A DNA stretch of 64,000 nucleotides, taken from NCBI RefSeq assembly GCF_030506365.1, contig NZ_CP073092.1, positions 186,001 to 250,000 on the forward strand, given 5' to 3'. The notes under the pieces were generated by a model. It saw only the letters and a program-made list of their open reading frames with translations, had not been told where the DNA came from and searched no databases. The translations under genes and the position numbers were made by a program. The stretch's first letter is position 1, and the number at the start of each line of letters is the position of its first letter. Origin of the DNA: Corynebacterium tuberculostearicum. Lineage in GTDB: Bacteria; Actinomycetota; Actinomycetes; Mycobacteriales; Mycobacteriaceae. Below are positions 26,540-35,642 of this stretch, one piece after another.

Positions 26540-27751
26540 TTACTTTCCCTCTTCAAAGCTCAGATGGTGGCCCTTCGCCTTAGGGAAGCGGCCGTGCACG
26601 AAGAAGTAGTAGATAGCGGCGATGACCACGAGACCCGCGAGAATGAGATACATCGTGTCAAAGCCAGTTGCCGCAACGATGGGGCCCAGGCCGAACGGGG
26701 CCAGTCCGATGCCGAGGTCCATGAGCAGGAACATGGTGGAGATACCGGCGCCCAACTGCGCGGCAGACACCGAGCGCACGGAGATGGCTTGGCAGGCGGG
26801 GCTGAGGGTGCCGAAACCCAAGCCGGTGCAGGCGCCCGCGACCACCAGCATGACGTCATTGGTGGGGAAGCCCATGATCAGCAGGGCCACGACAAAGGCG
26901 GCCAAGCCGAGGTACATTACGGCATTATCACCCTTATGGTCCTGGATACGGCCCAAAAAGAAGCGCATGATGAGCATCGTGACCGCATAGCCGATAAAGA
27001 AGAGCCCTGCGCCGGTGGCCAGGTCTTCCTTGCGGGCGTAGGCGTTGAGGTAGGTCACCACGCCGGAGTAGGCGATGCCGACTAGGAGCATGAATAGACC
27101 GATAGGAACCACGTTGGGGTGCACGGCATTGCGCAGACTAAAGGCCGGCTTTTCGGAGGAAACCTCGGCCGGATAGCGCAGCACCAAGGCCAGGATCAGG
27201 GAAACAATATTTGCACCAAGGGCGACAGCAAAAAGCGTGGTGTAGCCAATGTTATTAGCCAATAACAGGCCGATAGCTGGACCAAACGCGGTTGCCAGGG
27301 TAGTGCCCAGGGCGAAGTATCCGGTGCCTTCCGCACGGCGTTCGTGTGGGATAACGGACTGCGCCACGGCCATAAGTGCGGTGGAGGTCAAGGCATAGGC
27401 CGCGCCGTGCACCATTCGCACGATAATCAAGACCGCAACATTATGCGCAAAAAAGTACGCCACAGCTACAAGTGTGACGAAGGCCAGGGAAGTCAAGGCC
27501 GCCTTTTTGTGGCCCACGCGGTCCACGATCCAGCCGGAGAACACGCGCATGCACGTCGCGCCCAAAACAAAGGCACTGGAGGCGAAACCACCCACGGTAT
27601 CCGATGCCCCGAAGCTCTCTACCGCGTAGAGGGCCATGGTGGTTACGAACAGGTAAAAGACCAAGAACTGACAAAAATTAGCCACCCACGCGAGGACAAA
27701 CGTAGGCGTAATCAGCGGCGGCTTAGCCGCTGCAGATTCTGTAGGCGTCAT
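26540..27751 (-). CDS. MFS transporter
   Basis: A 403-residue major facilitator with twelve predicted membrane helices and the loop 2-3 motif A in GWIVDRVGHKKAAL. TM4-5 carry GAAYALTSTALMAVAQSVIP and RRAEGTGYFALG, as in drug/metabolite exporters of the DHA1 type. The substrate is unknown. The start MTPTESAAAK is preceded by GGAG; the in-frame extension upstream is AT-rich and unlike a transporter N-terminus. The gene has its own upstream gap (27752-28013) and ends at a strong terminator. Confidence 0.87.
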   Translation of the reverse strand: MTPTESAAAKPPLITPTFVLAWVANFCQFLVFYLFVTTMALYAVESFGASDTVGGFASSAFVLGATCMRVFSGWIVDRVGHKKAALTSLAFVTLVAVAYFFAHNVAVLIIVRMVHGAAYALTSTALMAVAQSVIPHERRAEGTGYFALGTTLATAFGPAIGLLLANNIGYTTLFAVALGANIVSLILALVLRYPAEVSSEKPAFSLRNAVHPNVVPIGLFMLLVGIAYSGVVTYLNAYARKEDLATGAGLFFIGYAVTMLIMRFFLGRIQDHKGDNAVMYLGLAAFVVALLIMGFPTNDVMLVVAGACTGLGFGTLSPACQAISVRSVSAAQLGAGISTMFLLMDLGIGLAPFGLGPIVAATGFDTMYLILAGLVVIAAIYYFFVHGRFPKAKGHHLSFEEGK

Positions 27752-27954
27752 ATACTCACTCCAAATAACAAAAAGAAAATTCCTTCTCCACGCGCTGGCC
27801 ATAAGGCCGCGCATCGCAGACGAAGGAAATAGAAATTGAATTATACGGAGAGGCACTATACGCCCCGCAGCCTGCAAAAGTTAATTGAAAAGCTTTCCAG
27901 ACTCTTATCGACGCCGCCCTCGTGCAGATGGCTACCGGCAATCGCCGTAACTTG

Positions 27955-27982
27955 AGCCGGGTCGCGAAAAGGAGACCCGGCT
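27955..27982 (-). terminator. Hairpin after gabD
   Basis: AGCCGGGTC / GACCCGGCT, a perfect 9-bp stem with a 10-base loop, 30 bp past the gabD stop. There is no T-run, so terminator function is likely but not certain. The rest of 27752-27954 is AT-rich and presumably holds the MFS promoter. Confidence 0.5.
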
Positions 27983-28013
27983 GGTTCCCCCGCTTTGTTA
28001 AGCGCTCAAATCT

Positions 28014-29489
28014 CTAGGCACCGGCATAAGGATCACGGATACCCAAGTACTGCACCGAGGTATATTCCTCAATACCTTCGGCGCCGCCTTCGCGTCCTAA
28101 ACCAGATTGCTTGACTCCACCGAATGGGGCAGCGGCATTGGAAATGACGCCGGCATTGAATCCCATCAAGCCAAACTCGAGGCCGTCGGCAACGCGCCAG
28201 AGGCGATCGGAATCCTCCGTATATACATAGGAGGCAAGTCCGTACTCCGTATCGTTCGCAATCTCTAGCGCTTCCGATTCATCCTTGAAGGTTAGGATGG
28301 GCGCGACCGGTCCAAAAATTTCTTCCTGAGCCACGCGAGTTTCACGTGAAACATTGCTCAGGATAGTGGGCGCATAGAAGTGGCCCGCGCCCTCGCCGCG
28401 GGTGCCACCGGTGACAACGGTCGCACCCTTGTCCACCGCATCCTCAACCAGGGCTGCAACATTGTCGAGCGCCTTAGCCTCAATCAGCGGACCACACGTC
28501 ACGCCTTCGTCCATGCCATTGCCAACGACGAGTTTCTCAAACTCTGTTGCCAGCTTCTGTGTAAACTGCTCTGCCACGGACTCGTGCACCAAGAAGCGAT
28601 TGGCCGCGGTGCAGGCCTCGCCGATATTGCGCATCTTGGCGCCCATAGCTCCCGCAACCGCTTGGTCGATGTCCGCATCCTCGAAAACAATGAACGGTGC
28701 ATTACCGCCGAGCTCCATAGAGGTGCGCAAGACATTATCCGCGGCACCCTTGAGGAGGGTTTTGCCCACTGGGGTAGAACCGGTGAAGGAGAGCTTGCGC
28801 AAGCGGGCGTCGGCAAGCAAAGGCTCCGAAATGGCCGAAGCGGAGCTGCCGGAGACAACATTGAGCACGCCCTGTGGCAGACCAGCATCGAGCATGGTTT
28901 GTGCGAAGTACTGCGCGGTGAGCGGCGTCAGCTTGGCCGGCTTCAGGACCATGGTGCAGCCCGCTGCAACGGCCGGAGCAACCTTTCGGGTGGCCATGGC
29001 GAGGGGGAAGTTCCACGGAGTAATCAAAAGGCACGGGCCCACGGGCTTGCGGCGGGTAATCATGCGCAAGGTGCCTTCCGGGACGGGGGAGTAGCGGCCA
29101 TAATCGCGCGTGGCTTCCTCACTAAACCACCGCAAGTATTCCGCACCATAGGTAACCTCACCTTGCGACTCGGCAAAGGGCTTTCCCATTTCAAGGGTCA
29201 TCAGGGTGGCGAACTCATCGGCGCGCTCGTGTACCAACTCAAAGGCGCGGCGGAGAATATCGGCGCGCTCGCGCGGGGTGGTGCGCGCCCACTCATCCTG
29301 GACCGCACAGGCAGCATCGAGGGCAGCCACCGCATCATCAGAATTAGCGGAAGACAGCGTGGCGATGGTCGCGCCCGTCGCCGGATTTTCTACGTCAAAG
29401 GTCTCGCCGGAGGACGCGTCGCGCCACTGTCCGCCAATCAATAGCTGAGTGGGGACCTTCGCTAGTAGTTCCTTCTGATCGATGCTCAT
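28014..29489 (-). CDS. gabD: NAD(P)-dependent succinate-semialdehyde dehydrogenase
   Basis: A 491-residue aldehyde dehydrogenase that oxidises succinate semialdehyde to succinate. It has the cofactor segment TGSTPVGKTLLKGA, catalytic Glu in MELGGNAPF, catalytic Cys in NIGEACTAANR, and the C-terminal FGGVKQSGLGREGG signature. The subfamily call is by overall resemblance to GabD; other semialdehydes are possible. AAAGG lies 8 bp before the ATG at 29489, so this start is preferred over the ATG/GTG 6-9 bp upstream. It contains a parS-type site at 28339-28352, read as NVSRETR. Confidence 0.86.
   Translation of the reverse strand: MSIDQKELLAKVPTQLLIGGQWRDASSGETFDVENPATGATIATLSSANSDDAVAALDAACAVQDEWARTTPRERADILRRAFELVHERADEFATLMTLEMGKPFAESQGEVTYGAEYLRWFSEEATRDYGRYSPVPEGTLRMITRRKPVGPCLLITPWNFPLAMATRKVAPAVAAGCTMVLKPAKLTPLTAQYFAQTMLDAGLPQGVLNVVSGSSASAISEPLLADARLRKLSFTGSTPVGKTLLKGAADNVLRTSMELGGNAPFIVFEDADIDQAVAGAMGAKMRNIGEACTAANRFLVHESVAEQFTQKLATEFEKLVVGNGMDEGVTCGPLIEAKALDNVAALVEDAVDKGATVVTGGTRGEGAGHFYAPTILSNVSRETRVAQEEIFGPVAPILTFKDESEALEIANDTEYGLASYVYTEDSDRLWRVADGLEFGLMGFNAGVISNAAAPFGGVKQSGLGREGGAEGIEEYTSVQYLGIRDPYAGA
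28339..28352. other. parS-type ParB binding site (in gabD)
   Basis: Perfect palindrome GTTTCACGTGAAAC, the core of the bacterial parS consensus TGTTTCACGTGAAACA; flanks here are A and A. It is read in gabD as VSRET. Confidence 0.85.
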
Positions 29490-29612
29490 ATTCATCACCT
29501 TTCTCCATTGCGTGAATGCACTCCACAGTACCGCGATTCGTTAGCTGGTTTTCTTGGTTCGGCGCCAAGCACAAGCGCATAGGGGGAGAGGATGAATATT
29601 TTTATCGATTAC

Positions 29613-29642
29613 CTGACAGGCTATAGAAATGTGGGTTAGTAT
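29613..29642 (+). promoter_or_regulatory. trp operon promoter
   Basis: CTGACA (29613-29618) and TAGTAT (29637-29642), spaced by 18 bp, fit sigma-A -35 and -10 elements. They would start transcription close to the leader-peptide ATG at 29650. An alternative -10 is TATAGA at about 29622-29627. Confidence 0.5.
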
Positions 29643-29649
29643 GACCGAC

Positions 29650-29688
29650 ATGAAGAAGATGACTACTGCTTGGTGGTGGCGCGCGTAA
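29650..29688 (+). CDS. trpL: trp operon leader peptide
   Basis: A 12-residue leader, MKKMTTAWWWRA, with three consecutive Trp codons (29671-29679) just before the stop, the hallmark of translation-coupled trp attenuation. An in-frame ATG three codons upstream (29641) would give 15 residues. The 29650 start sits seven bases after TAGTAT, so the leader mRNA may itself be leaderless. Stalling at the Trp codons would free the downstream antiterminator segment. Confidence 0.85.
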   Translation: MKKMTTAWWWRA

Positions 29689-29691
29689 CCC

Positions 29692-29744
29692 GCGGGCCTT
29701 ATTCCACCTCCCATTTTTAGGCTCGCATTCTGCGGGCCTTTTGG
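29692..29744 (+). terminator. trp attenuator with alternative antiterminator
   Basis: The terminator stem is AGGCTCGCA (29719-29727) with TGCGGGCCT (29731-29739), using one G-U pair, followed by T residues. GCGGGCCTT also occurs upstream at 29692-29700, right after the leader stop, and can pair with the same AGGCTCGC to form an antiterminator. The duplicated sequence gives a clear two-state switch. Confidence 0.82.
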
Positions 29745-29818
29745 CGTTTTAGTGCCTCTGCTCGCGGAAGCTCACTATCCGTTTCCCCGTTCCCCTCACC
29801 CATCGAAAGGGCACTGCA

Positions 29819-31336
29819 ATGCCATACACCGCCACTCGCGATATACCCTACGACAGCGACGCGGCTGCGATTTTTGACGCCCTCGCACAACCGCACGACT
29901 CCCTACTTCTTGAAAGCGCGGAAACTGAGACTAAGAAGAATCTCAATTGCCTCGCCGTACTCAAGGCGGCCCTGAAAGTAACGTGCCACGGCCAGAGGGT
30001 CGAGGTTCGCGCTCTCACGGAAGCAGGGGAGACGCTCCTCCCTTCCCTCGAGGAGCGGTTCCACCATCGCCTAGTTTCACGTGAAACTACTGCTGCGATT
30101 TTCGAATTCTCGCTGTCCACACACCCAGACGAGCGGGAACGGCTTCTTGCCGAATCTACCGCCGATATTTTGCGGTTCCTGCAATTAGAAGCCGACTATT
30201 CCTCTCCACTATTGCCGTTCCTTGGGGGTGGATTCGCCTATGACTACCTCGCTACTTTCGAGGAACTGCCCGAGGTTAAACCGGGGGCCAACACTTACCC
30301 GGACTATGAATTCTTGGTAGCCCAAACGGTCCTGGCAGTGGACCACCTGCAAGGGACTGCGCACCTAGAAGGCTGGGACATCGACGACAAGCGCCTGCGG
30401 GAAGAGTTGGATTCTCTTGCCTCACTGCCGGCCGCCGCTCGTCCCGCGGCGCCCCAAAAGGAAAAGATCCGGGCGGTGGCGGATGTGGATGATGCAGGGT
30501 TTCGGGCGGGCGTCGACAAGCTTAAAGGCAATACTCACGCCGGCGATATCTACCAAGTAGTGCCCGCGCGCGCCTTCATCGTGGAATGCCCCAACGCCCT
30601 AGCTGCCTACCGGGCCCTGCGCGAGACTAACCCCTCGCCCTATATGTTCTACGTCCGCGGTGCCGACTATGAGCTCTTTGGCGCCTCGCCCGAATCAAAC
30701 CTCAAATTCACGCCAGAAGATAGGCAGGTCCAGCTCTATCCCATCGCCGGAACTCGGCCGCGCGGGCTCAACCCGGATGGCAGCATCAACCATGAACTAG
30801 ATATCCGCAACGAGCTGGACATGCGCACAGACCAGAAGGAGATTGCGGAACACACGATGCTGGTAGACCTAGCGCGCAATGACCTCGCTCGCGTGGCCGT
30901 GCCCCGCAGCCGGCAGGTAGCAGAACTCCTGCACGTTGACCGCTACTCGCGAGTGATGCACTTGGTCTCCCGCGTCACGGCGACGCTCCACCCAGACTTC
31001 GATGCGCTCGATGCCTACCGTGCGTGCATGAACATGGGAACGCTCACCGGAGCTCCCAAACTGCGCGCCACCGAACTGGTCCGCCGCACAGAGGGAAAGC
31101 GCCGCGGATCCTATGGCGGGGCGGTGGGATACCTGCGCGGCGATGGAGCCATGGATAACTGCATCGTCATCCGCTCGGCCTACGTCCAGGACGGAACCGC
31201 AGTGGTACAAGCCGGCGCCGGCGTGGTCAAGGATTCCGTGCCGCAAGCCGAGGCCGATGAAACGGTACACAAGGCCTACGCCGTCCTCCATGCCATCGCT
31301 ATGGCGCATGGAGCCGAATTGGAGGTACAGCGATGA
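29819..31336 (+). CDS. trpE: Anthranilate synthase component I
   Basis: A 505-residue chorismate-utilising enzyme that converts chorismate and ammonia to anthranilate, the first committed step of tryptophan synthesis. The N-terminal LLLESAE motif is the tryptophan feedback site seen in trpE. The catalytic region has ELFGASPESNL, YPIAGTRPRG (PIAGT marks anthranilate synthase rather than PabB) and GTLTGAPKLRA. It follows the attenuator and overlaps trpG by ATGA. It contains a parS-type site at 30074-30087, read as VSRET. Confidence 0.96.
   Translation: MPYTATRDIPYDSDAAAIFDALAQPHDSLLLESAETETKKNLNCLAVLKAALKVTCHGQRVEVRALTEAGETLLPSLEERFHHRLVSRETTAAIFEFSLSTHPDERERLLAESTADILRFLQLEADYSSPLLPFLGGGFAYDYLATFEELPEVKPGANTYPDYEFLVAQTVLAVDHLQGTAHLEGWDIDDKRLREELDSLASLPAAARPAAPQKEKIRAVADVDDAGFRAGVDKLKGNTHAGDIYQVVPARAFIVECPNALAAYRALRETNPSPYMFYVRGADYELFGASPESNLKFTPEDRQVQLYPIAGTRPRGLNPDGSINHELDIRNELDMRTDQKEIAEHTMLVDLARNDLARVAVPRSRQVAELLHVDRYSRVMHLVSRVTATLHPDFDALDAYRACMNMGTLTGAPKLRATELVRRTEGKRRGSYGGAVGYLRGDGAMDNCIVIRSAYVQDGTAVVQAGAGVVKDSVPQAEADETVHKAYAVLHAIAMAHGAELEVQR
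30074..30087. other. parS-type ParB binding site (in trpE)
   Basis: Perfect GTTTCACGTGAAAC, flanked by A and T, read in trpE as VSRET. Confidence 0.85.
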
Positions 31337-31980
31337 GCTCGCCGCATATTGTCCTTCTGGATAACCACGATTCTTTTGTCTACAACCTGGTCGATGCCCT
31401 CGCAGGCTTCGATACCACCGTGTTTCGCAATACCGTAGCGGTGAACGACGTGCTGCGCGCGCAGCCCGACATTATTGTGCTTTCCCCGGGCCCCAGCCAT
31501 CCACGGGACGCCGGCTGCATGATGGAGCTTATCGACGCCACCCTAGGCACCATCCCGATCCTCGGCGTGTGCCTCGGCTTCCAAGCGCTACTCGAGCACC
31601 ACGGCGGCGCAGTCGAACCGTGCGGGCCCGTACACGGGAAATCCGTCCCGATGACCCTGACCGAGGCCGGGGTAATGCACCCCGTCTTTCAGGGCCTTGC
31701 CACTGATACCGAGCCGGACCAACCGGGTCACCTTGGGACGCAAGTTCCGGTGGCGCGCTATCACTCGCTTGGATGTACGGACCTCCCTCGGGGGATGCGC
31801 TGTCTCGCGCGTACGTCCACGGACATCGGGGAGATAGCCATGGCGGCCGAAACGGATGACGGTAGGGCCCTCGGCGTCCAGTTCCACCCCGAGTCCATCC
31901 TCACTCCCCGCGGCCCCCTCATGCTTGAGCGTTGCATTGGTCAACTATTTATGCACACCACTATGGATACGGAGAACTAA
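31333..31980 (+). CDS. trpG: Anthranilate synthase component II (glutamine amidotransferase)
   Basis: A 215-residue class-I glutamine amidotransferase that supplies ammonia to TrpE. It starts with the LLDNHDSFVYNLVDAL segment, has the nucleophile Cys in ILGVCLGFQALLEHHGG and the His-Glu pair in GVQFHPESI. The length is normal for a stand-alone TrpG. The ATGA overlap with trpE couples translation of the two subunits at equal dose. It is distinct from the amidotransferase domain fused in pabAB. Confidence 0.95.
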   Translation: MSSPHIVLLDNHDSFVYNLVDALAGFDTTVFRNTVAVNDVLRAQPDIIVLSPGPSHPRDAGCMMELIDATLGTIPILGVCLGFQALLEHHGGAVEPCGPVHGKSVPMTLTEAGVMHPVFQGLATDTEPDQPGHLGTQVPVARYHSLGCTDLPRGMRCLARTSTDIGEIAMAAETDDGRALGVQFHPESILTPRGPLMLERCIGQLFMHTTMDTEN

Positions 31981-31982
31981 AA

Positions 31983-33017
31983 ATGAATCACGCACCCCTA
32001 CGCACCTTGCAAGCCTTCCTGAATAACCCGCAGCCCACCATCGAAGAAGCCATGGAGGTATTTACCCCCTTGGCCGTGGGCGACTACGACGATATTCATA
32101 TCGCGGCGCTGCTTACCCATATCCGTACCCGCGGCGAGACCTTCGCAGACATTGCCGGCGCGGCCAAAGCTTTCTTGAAGGTGGGCTATCCATTCCCCAT
32201 CACCGGAGAAGGACTCATGGATTCGGCCGGAACTGGTGGCGATGGCGCGAATACCATCAATATCACTACCGGCGCCTCCCTCGTTGCCGCCGCCGGGGGA
32301 GTGAAGATGATCAAGCATGGCAACCGCTCGGTCTCTTCCAAGTCCGGATCGGCCGATGTCCTCGAAGCCCTGAATATCCCACTGGACCTAGACGCCGCCC
32401 GAGCAGTGCGCCAATTTAAAGCTTCCAACTTCACGTTCCTATTCGCCCCGGCCTACAACCCAGCAGTCGCCCACGTGCAACCGGTGCGCAAGGCGCTAGG
32501 TATCCCCACCATCTTCAATACACTAGGACCCCTCCTGTCCCCAGGACGCCCGTCACTGCAAATCATGGGCATCGCAAACCCGGCCCAAGGCCAACTTATC
32601 GCGGAAGTGTTCCGGGAGCTCGGCCGGGAACGCGCCTTGGTGGTCCACGGTGCTGGCACGGATGAGATCGCTACCCACGGCACGACACAGGTCTGGGAGC
32701 TCAAGAACAGCGAGATTGCCACTTATGAGCTCACCCCAGAAGACCTCGGCATCAAGCGCCACGAACTAGCGGACCTAGCCGGCGGCGACGGCGCCGCCAA
32801 TGCCCAAGCCCTCCGTGCGGTTTTTGCCGACCGTGGCGAGCCCGCCCATTGTGACGCCATCGCCGCCACCGCTGGCGCCATGTTTTACCTCAACGGAACC
32901 ACGGAGACTATCGCGGCGGGAGTCACTCACGCCAAGGAACTGATTAGCAGCGGCACTGTTGAAGATTGGCTCGCGCTCCACGAGAGCGCCAACTATGCAA
33001 TAGGGGAGGAGAGCTAA
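31983..33017 (+). CDS. trpD: Anthranilate phosphoribosyltransferase
   Basis: A 344-residue enzyme that joins anthranilate and PRPP to give phosphoribosylanthranilate. It has the PRPP-binding glycine loop DSAGTGGDGANTINIT, followed by KHGNRSVSSKSGSADVLEAL and FLFAPAYNPAV, all family signatures. The start is the ATG two bases after the trpG stop; the longer open frame upstream lies inside trpG. It ends in a TAATG overlap with trpCF. Confidence 0.95.
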   Translation: MNHAPLRTLQAFLNNPQPTIEEAMEVFTPLAVGDYDDIHIAALLTHIRTRGETFADIAGAAKAFLKVGYPFPITGEGLMDSAGTGGDGANTINITTGASLVAAAGGVKMIKHGNRSVSSKSGSADVLEALNIPLDLDAARAVRQFKASNFTFLFAPAYNPAVAHVQPVRKALGIPTIFNTLGPLLSPGRPSLQIMGIANPAQGQLIAEVFRELGRERALVVHGAGTDEIATHGTTQVWELKNSEIATYELTPEDLGIKRHELADLAGGDGAANAQALRAVFADRGEPAHCDAIAATAGAMFYLNGTTETIAAGVTHAKELISSGTVEDWLALHESANYAIGEES

Positions 33018-34423
33018 TGTCGGTGAATACTTTGCCTACGGTGCTCGAGGAGATCGTCGCCCAGCGTCGCACTCACCTGCCCGCACTCCGGGAGCGCCTG
33101 TCCCACGTGGACTTAGCTAGCGTGCCACGTTCGGAGCGTTCGCTTGCCGACGCCCTCCGTGGCACCAACCGCTTCATCATGGAATGCAAGTCCGCCTCGC
33201 CGTCCCTTGGCAAAATTCGCGAGGACTATCGCCCGGGCGATATTGCCCGGATCTACTCTCGCTATACCTCCGCCATCTCGGTGTTGTGCGAGCCCGATCG
33301 TTTTGGCGGCGACTACGACCACTTGCAGACCGTCGCGCTATCCACCCATGTGCCGGTGCTGTGCAAGGACTTTATTGTCGATCCCATCCAGGTATATGCC
33401 GCGCGCTATTACGGCGCCGATGCCATCTTGCTCATGATGTCTATCGTGGACGATGACACCTACGGTGAGCTCAAAGCACTGGCGGACGAACTCTGCCTAG
33501 ACGTCTTGACTGAAGCCATCACCGAGAACGAGGTGGATCGCGCGGTGAATTTCGGTGTCGATATCATCGGCATTAACAACCGCAACCTCCACGATCTCAG
33601 CATCGACCTGGGCCGCACCGAACGCCTAGCCCGCCATGTTCCAGACGGAAAGGTGATCGTTTCCGAATCTGGAATCCGCGATAATGCCACCGTCCGCCGG
33701 TTAGGAGCCCACGCACATGCCTTCCTTGTAGGCTCACAGCTCACCTCCCAGGAGGACATCGATCGAGCGGCGCGTGACCTCGTCTATGGTGCCAATAAAG
33801 TATGCGGCCTTACCACCGCCTCCTCCGCACAAGCAGCCCGTGCTGCTGGAGCCCGATATGGGGGACTCATCTTCGCGCCGGATTCGCCCCGCAGTGTTTC
33901 ACGTGAAACCGCACAAAGCATTATCTACGCGGAACCAGAGTTGGAGTACGTAGCCGTGACGCGCTCTACGGATGTGGAAACGCTACGGGGCCTAGCCGGG
34001 ATCCCCGGCCTCAAAGTTCTTCAGCTCCACGTCCCATTCCAAGGTAGTAGGGAAGCAGAGCTGCAATTCCTTCACGATGTTCGGGGCGTCGCTGACGGCC
34101 TTGACCTTTGGCGGGCCATCGACATGAATATCTCTGATTTCGCTGCCTTGACGCCGGACCTAGTGCCAGAGGTAGAGGCCCTCGTTCTCGACTCCGGCAA
34201 TGGCGGAACAGGAACCACTTTTGAATGGCGGACGATTCCCCCTGAAGTGAAGGAGAAATCCCTCCTCGCCGGAGGGCTCCGGCCAGACAACCTCGAAAAG
34301 GCGCTGTCGATCGGCACGGCGGGACTCGACCTCAATTCAGGTCTGGAATATGCACCTGGGCGCAAGGACTCCTCACTGATCGCCCAAGCCTTTAGCACCA
34401 TCCGAAACTACACACACCCATAG
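33017..34423 (+). CDS. trpCF: Bifunctional indole-3-glycerol-phosphate synthase / phosphoribosylanthranilate isomerase
   Basis: A 468-residue fusion catalysing two consecutive steps. The synthase half (about residues 1-255) has [25 protein letters not shown], and [14 protein letters not shown] with the catalytic Glu in VSESGI. The isomerase half (about 258-468) begins KVCGLTT and ends near [12 protein letters not shown]. The fused arrangement is usual for corynebacteria and enterobacteria. A parS-type site at 33896-33909 falls in the isomerase half, read as SVSRETA. Confidence 0.95.
   Translation: MSVNTLPTVLEEIVAQRRTHLPALRERLSHVDLASVPRSERSLADALRGTNRFIMECKSASPSLGKIREDYRPGDIARIYSRYTSAISVLCEPDRFGGDYDHLQTVALSTHVPVLCKDFIVDPIQVYAARYYGADAILLMMSIVDDDTYGELKALADELCLDVLTEAITENEVDRAVNFGVDIIGINNRNLHDLSIDLGRTERLARHVPDGKVIVSESGIRDNATVRRLGAHAHAFLVGSQLTSQEDIDRAARDLVYGANKVCGLTTASSAQAARAAGARYGGLIFAPDSPRSVSRETAQSIIYAEPELEYVAVTRSTDVETLRGLAGIPGLKVLQLHVPFQGSREAELQFLHDVRGVADGLDLWRAIDMNISDFAALTPDLVPEVEALVLDSGNGGTGTTFEWRTIPPEVKEKSLLAGGLRPDNLEKALSIGTAGLDLNSGLEYAPGRKDSSLIAQAFSTIRNYTHP
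33896..33909. other. parS-type ParB binding site (in trpCF)
   Basis: Perfect GTTTCACGTGAAAC, preceded by T so that the full 5' half TGTTTCAC of the consensus is present; read as VSRET. Confidence 0.87.
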
Positions 34424-34436
34424 AAAGAAAAGACAA

Positions 34437-35642
34437 ATGACAGTTTCACGTGAAACGCTCCTTCCGGCATACTTTGGTGAATTCGGCGGACAGTTCGTCC
34501 CCGAATCCCTCATCCCGGCGCTGGACCAACTTGAGAAGGCTTTTGTCGACACACAAAACGACCCCGCATTCCGCAAAGAGCTAAGCGCGCTATTGCGTGA
34601 CTACCTCGGCCGGCCCACGCCAATTACAGAGGCGAGGAACCTCGGAGGTAAAGCGCGCATTTTCCTCAAGCGTGAGGACCTCGTACACGGTGGGGCACAT
34701 AAGACGAACCAGGTCCTCGGCCAAGCACTGCTAGCAAAGCGGATGGGGAAGACACGCATTATTGCGGAGACCGGAGCGGGACAGCACGGCACCGCTACTG
34801 CACTTGCTTGCGCACTGCTGGATCTCGAGTGTGTGGTCTACATGGGTGCGAAAGATGTGGCCCGACAGCAGCCAAACGTATTCCGTATGGAGCTCATGGG
34901 AGCGAAGGTCGTCGCCGTCGACACCGGATCCGGAACTCTTAAGGACGCGGTGAATGAAGCCCTCCGTGATTGGACCGCCACCTTCCATGAATCCCACTAT
35001 CTCCTCGGTACCGCGGCCGGGCCGCATCCATTCCCAACCATCGTCCGAGAATTCCACAAGGTCATCTCCGAAGAGGCTAAAGCGCAAATGCTTGAGCGGA
35101 CCGGTGGGCTACCAGATGTAGTCGTGGCTTGCGTCGGCGGCGGCTCCAATGCAATCGGTATGTTTGCAGACTTTATTGAGGAAGAGGAAGTGGAACTCGT
35201 CGGCGCCGAACCTGGCGGCGAAGGCCTAGACTCCGGCAAGCACGGTGCCACCATCAACAACGGTACGGTTGGCATCCTCCACGGCGCGCGCAGCTACCTC
35301 ATGCGCAACGCGGACGGCCAAGTGGAAGAATCCTATTCTATTTCCGCCGGACTCGACTACCCAGGTGTAGGACCACAGCACGCGCACTTACACGCCAGCG
35401 GCCGCGCACAATATGTCGGCATTACTGACGCCGAAGCACTCGAAGCATTCCAGCTTCTTTCCACTAAGGAAGGCATCATTCCCGCTCTCGAATCCTCTCA
35501 CGCGTTGGCCTACGCCTTGAAGCGGAAGGATGAGGACATCAACATCTTGGTCTCCCTTTCCGGCCGCGGCGATAAGGATATCGACCACGTTCGCCACACC
35601 CTTGAGAACCACCCAGAATTTAAGCTCCAGGAGAAGAACTAA
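34437..35642 (+). CDS. trpB: Tryptophan synthase beta chain
   Basis: A 401-residue PLP enzyme that condenses indole with serine. The PLP lysine is in [17 protein letters not shown], the phosphate-binding glycine loop is [12 protein letters not shown], and the [12 protein letters not shown] segment contacts the substrate. The gene starts MTVSRETLL; residues 3-7 are encoded by a parS-type palindrome (34443-34456), so this chromosomal site sits right at the translation start. It follows trpCF by 13 bp and overlaps trpA by TAATG. Confidence 0.96.
   Translation: MTVSRETLLPAYFGEFGGQFVPESLIPALDQLEKAFVDTQNDPAFRKELSALLRDYLGRPTPITEARNLGGKARIFLKREDLVHGGAHKTNQVLGQALLAKRMGKTRIIAETGAGQHGTATALACALLDLECVVYMGAKDVARQQPNVFRMELMGAKVVAVDTGSGTLKDAVNEALRDWTATFHESHYLLGTAAGPHPFPTIVREFHKVISEEAKAQMLERTGGLPDVVVACVGGGSNAIGMFADFIEEEEVELVGAEPGGEGLDSGKHGATINNGTVGILHGARSYLMRNADGQVEESYSISAGLDYPGVGPQHAHLHASGRAQYVGITDAEALEAFQLLSTKEGIIPALESSHALAYALKRKDEDINILVSLSGRGDKDIDHVRHTLENHPEFKLQEKN
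34443..34456. other. parS-type ParB binding site (at trpB start)
   Basis: Perfect GTTTCACGTGAAAC six bases after the first base of the trpB ATG, flanked by A and G; read as VSRET. Confidence 0.85.
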
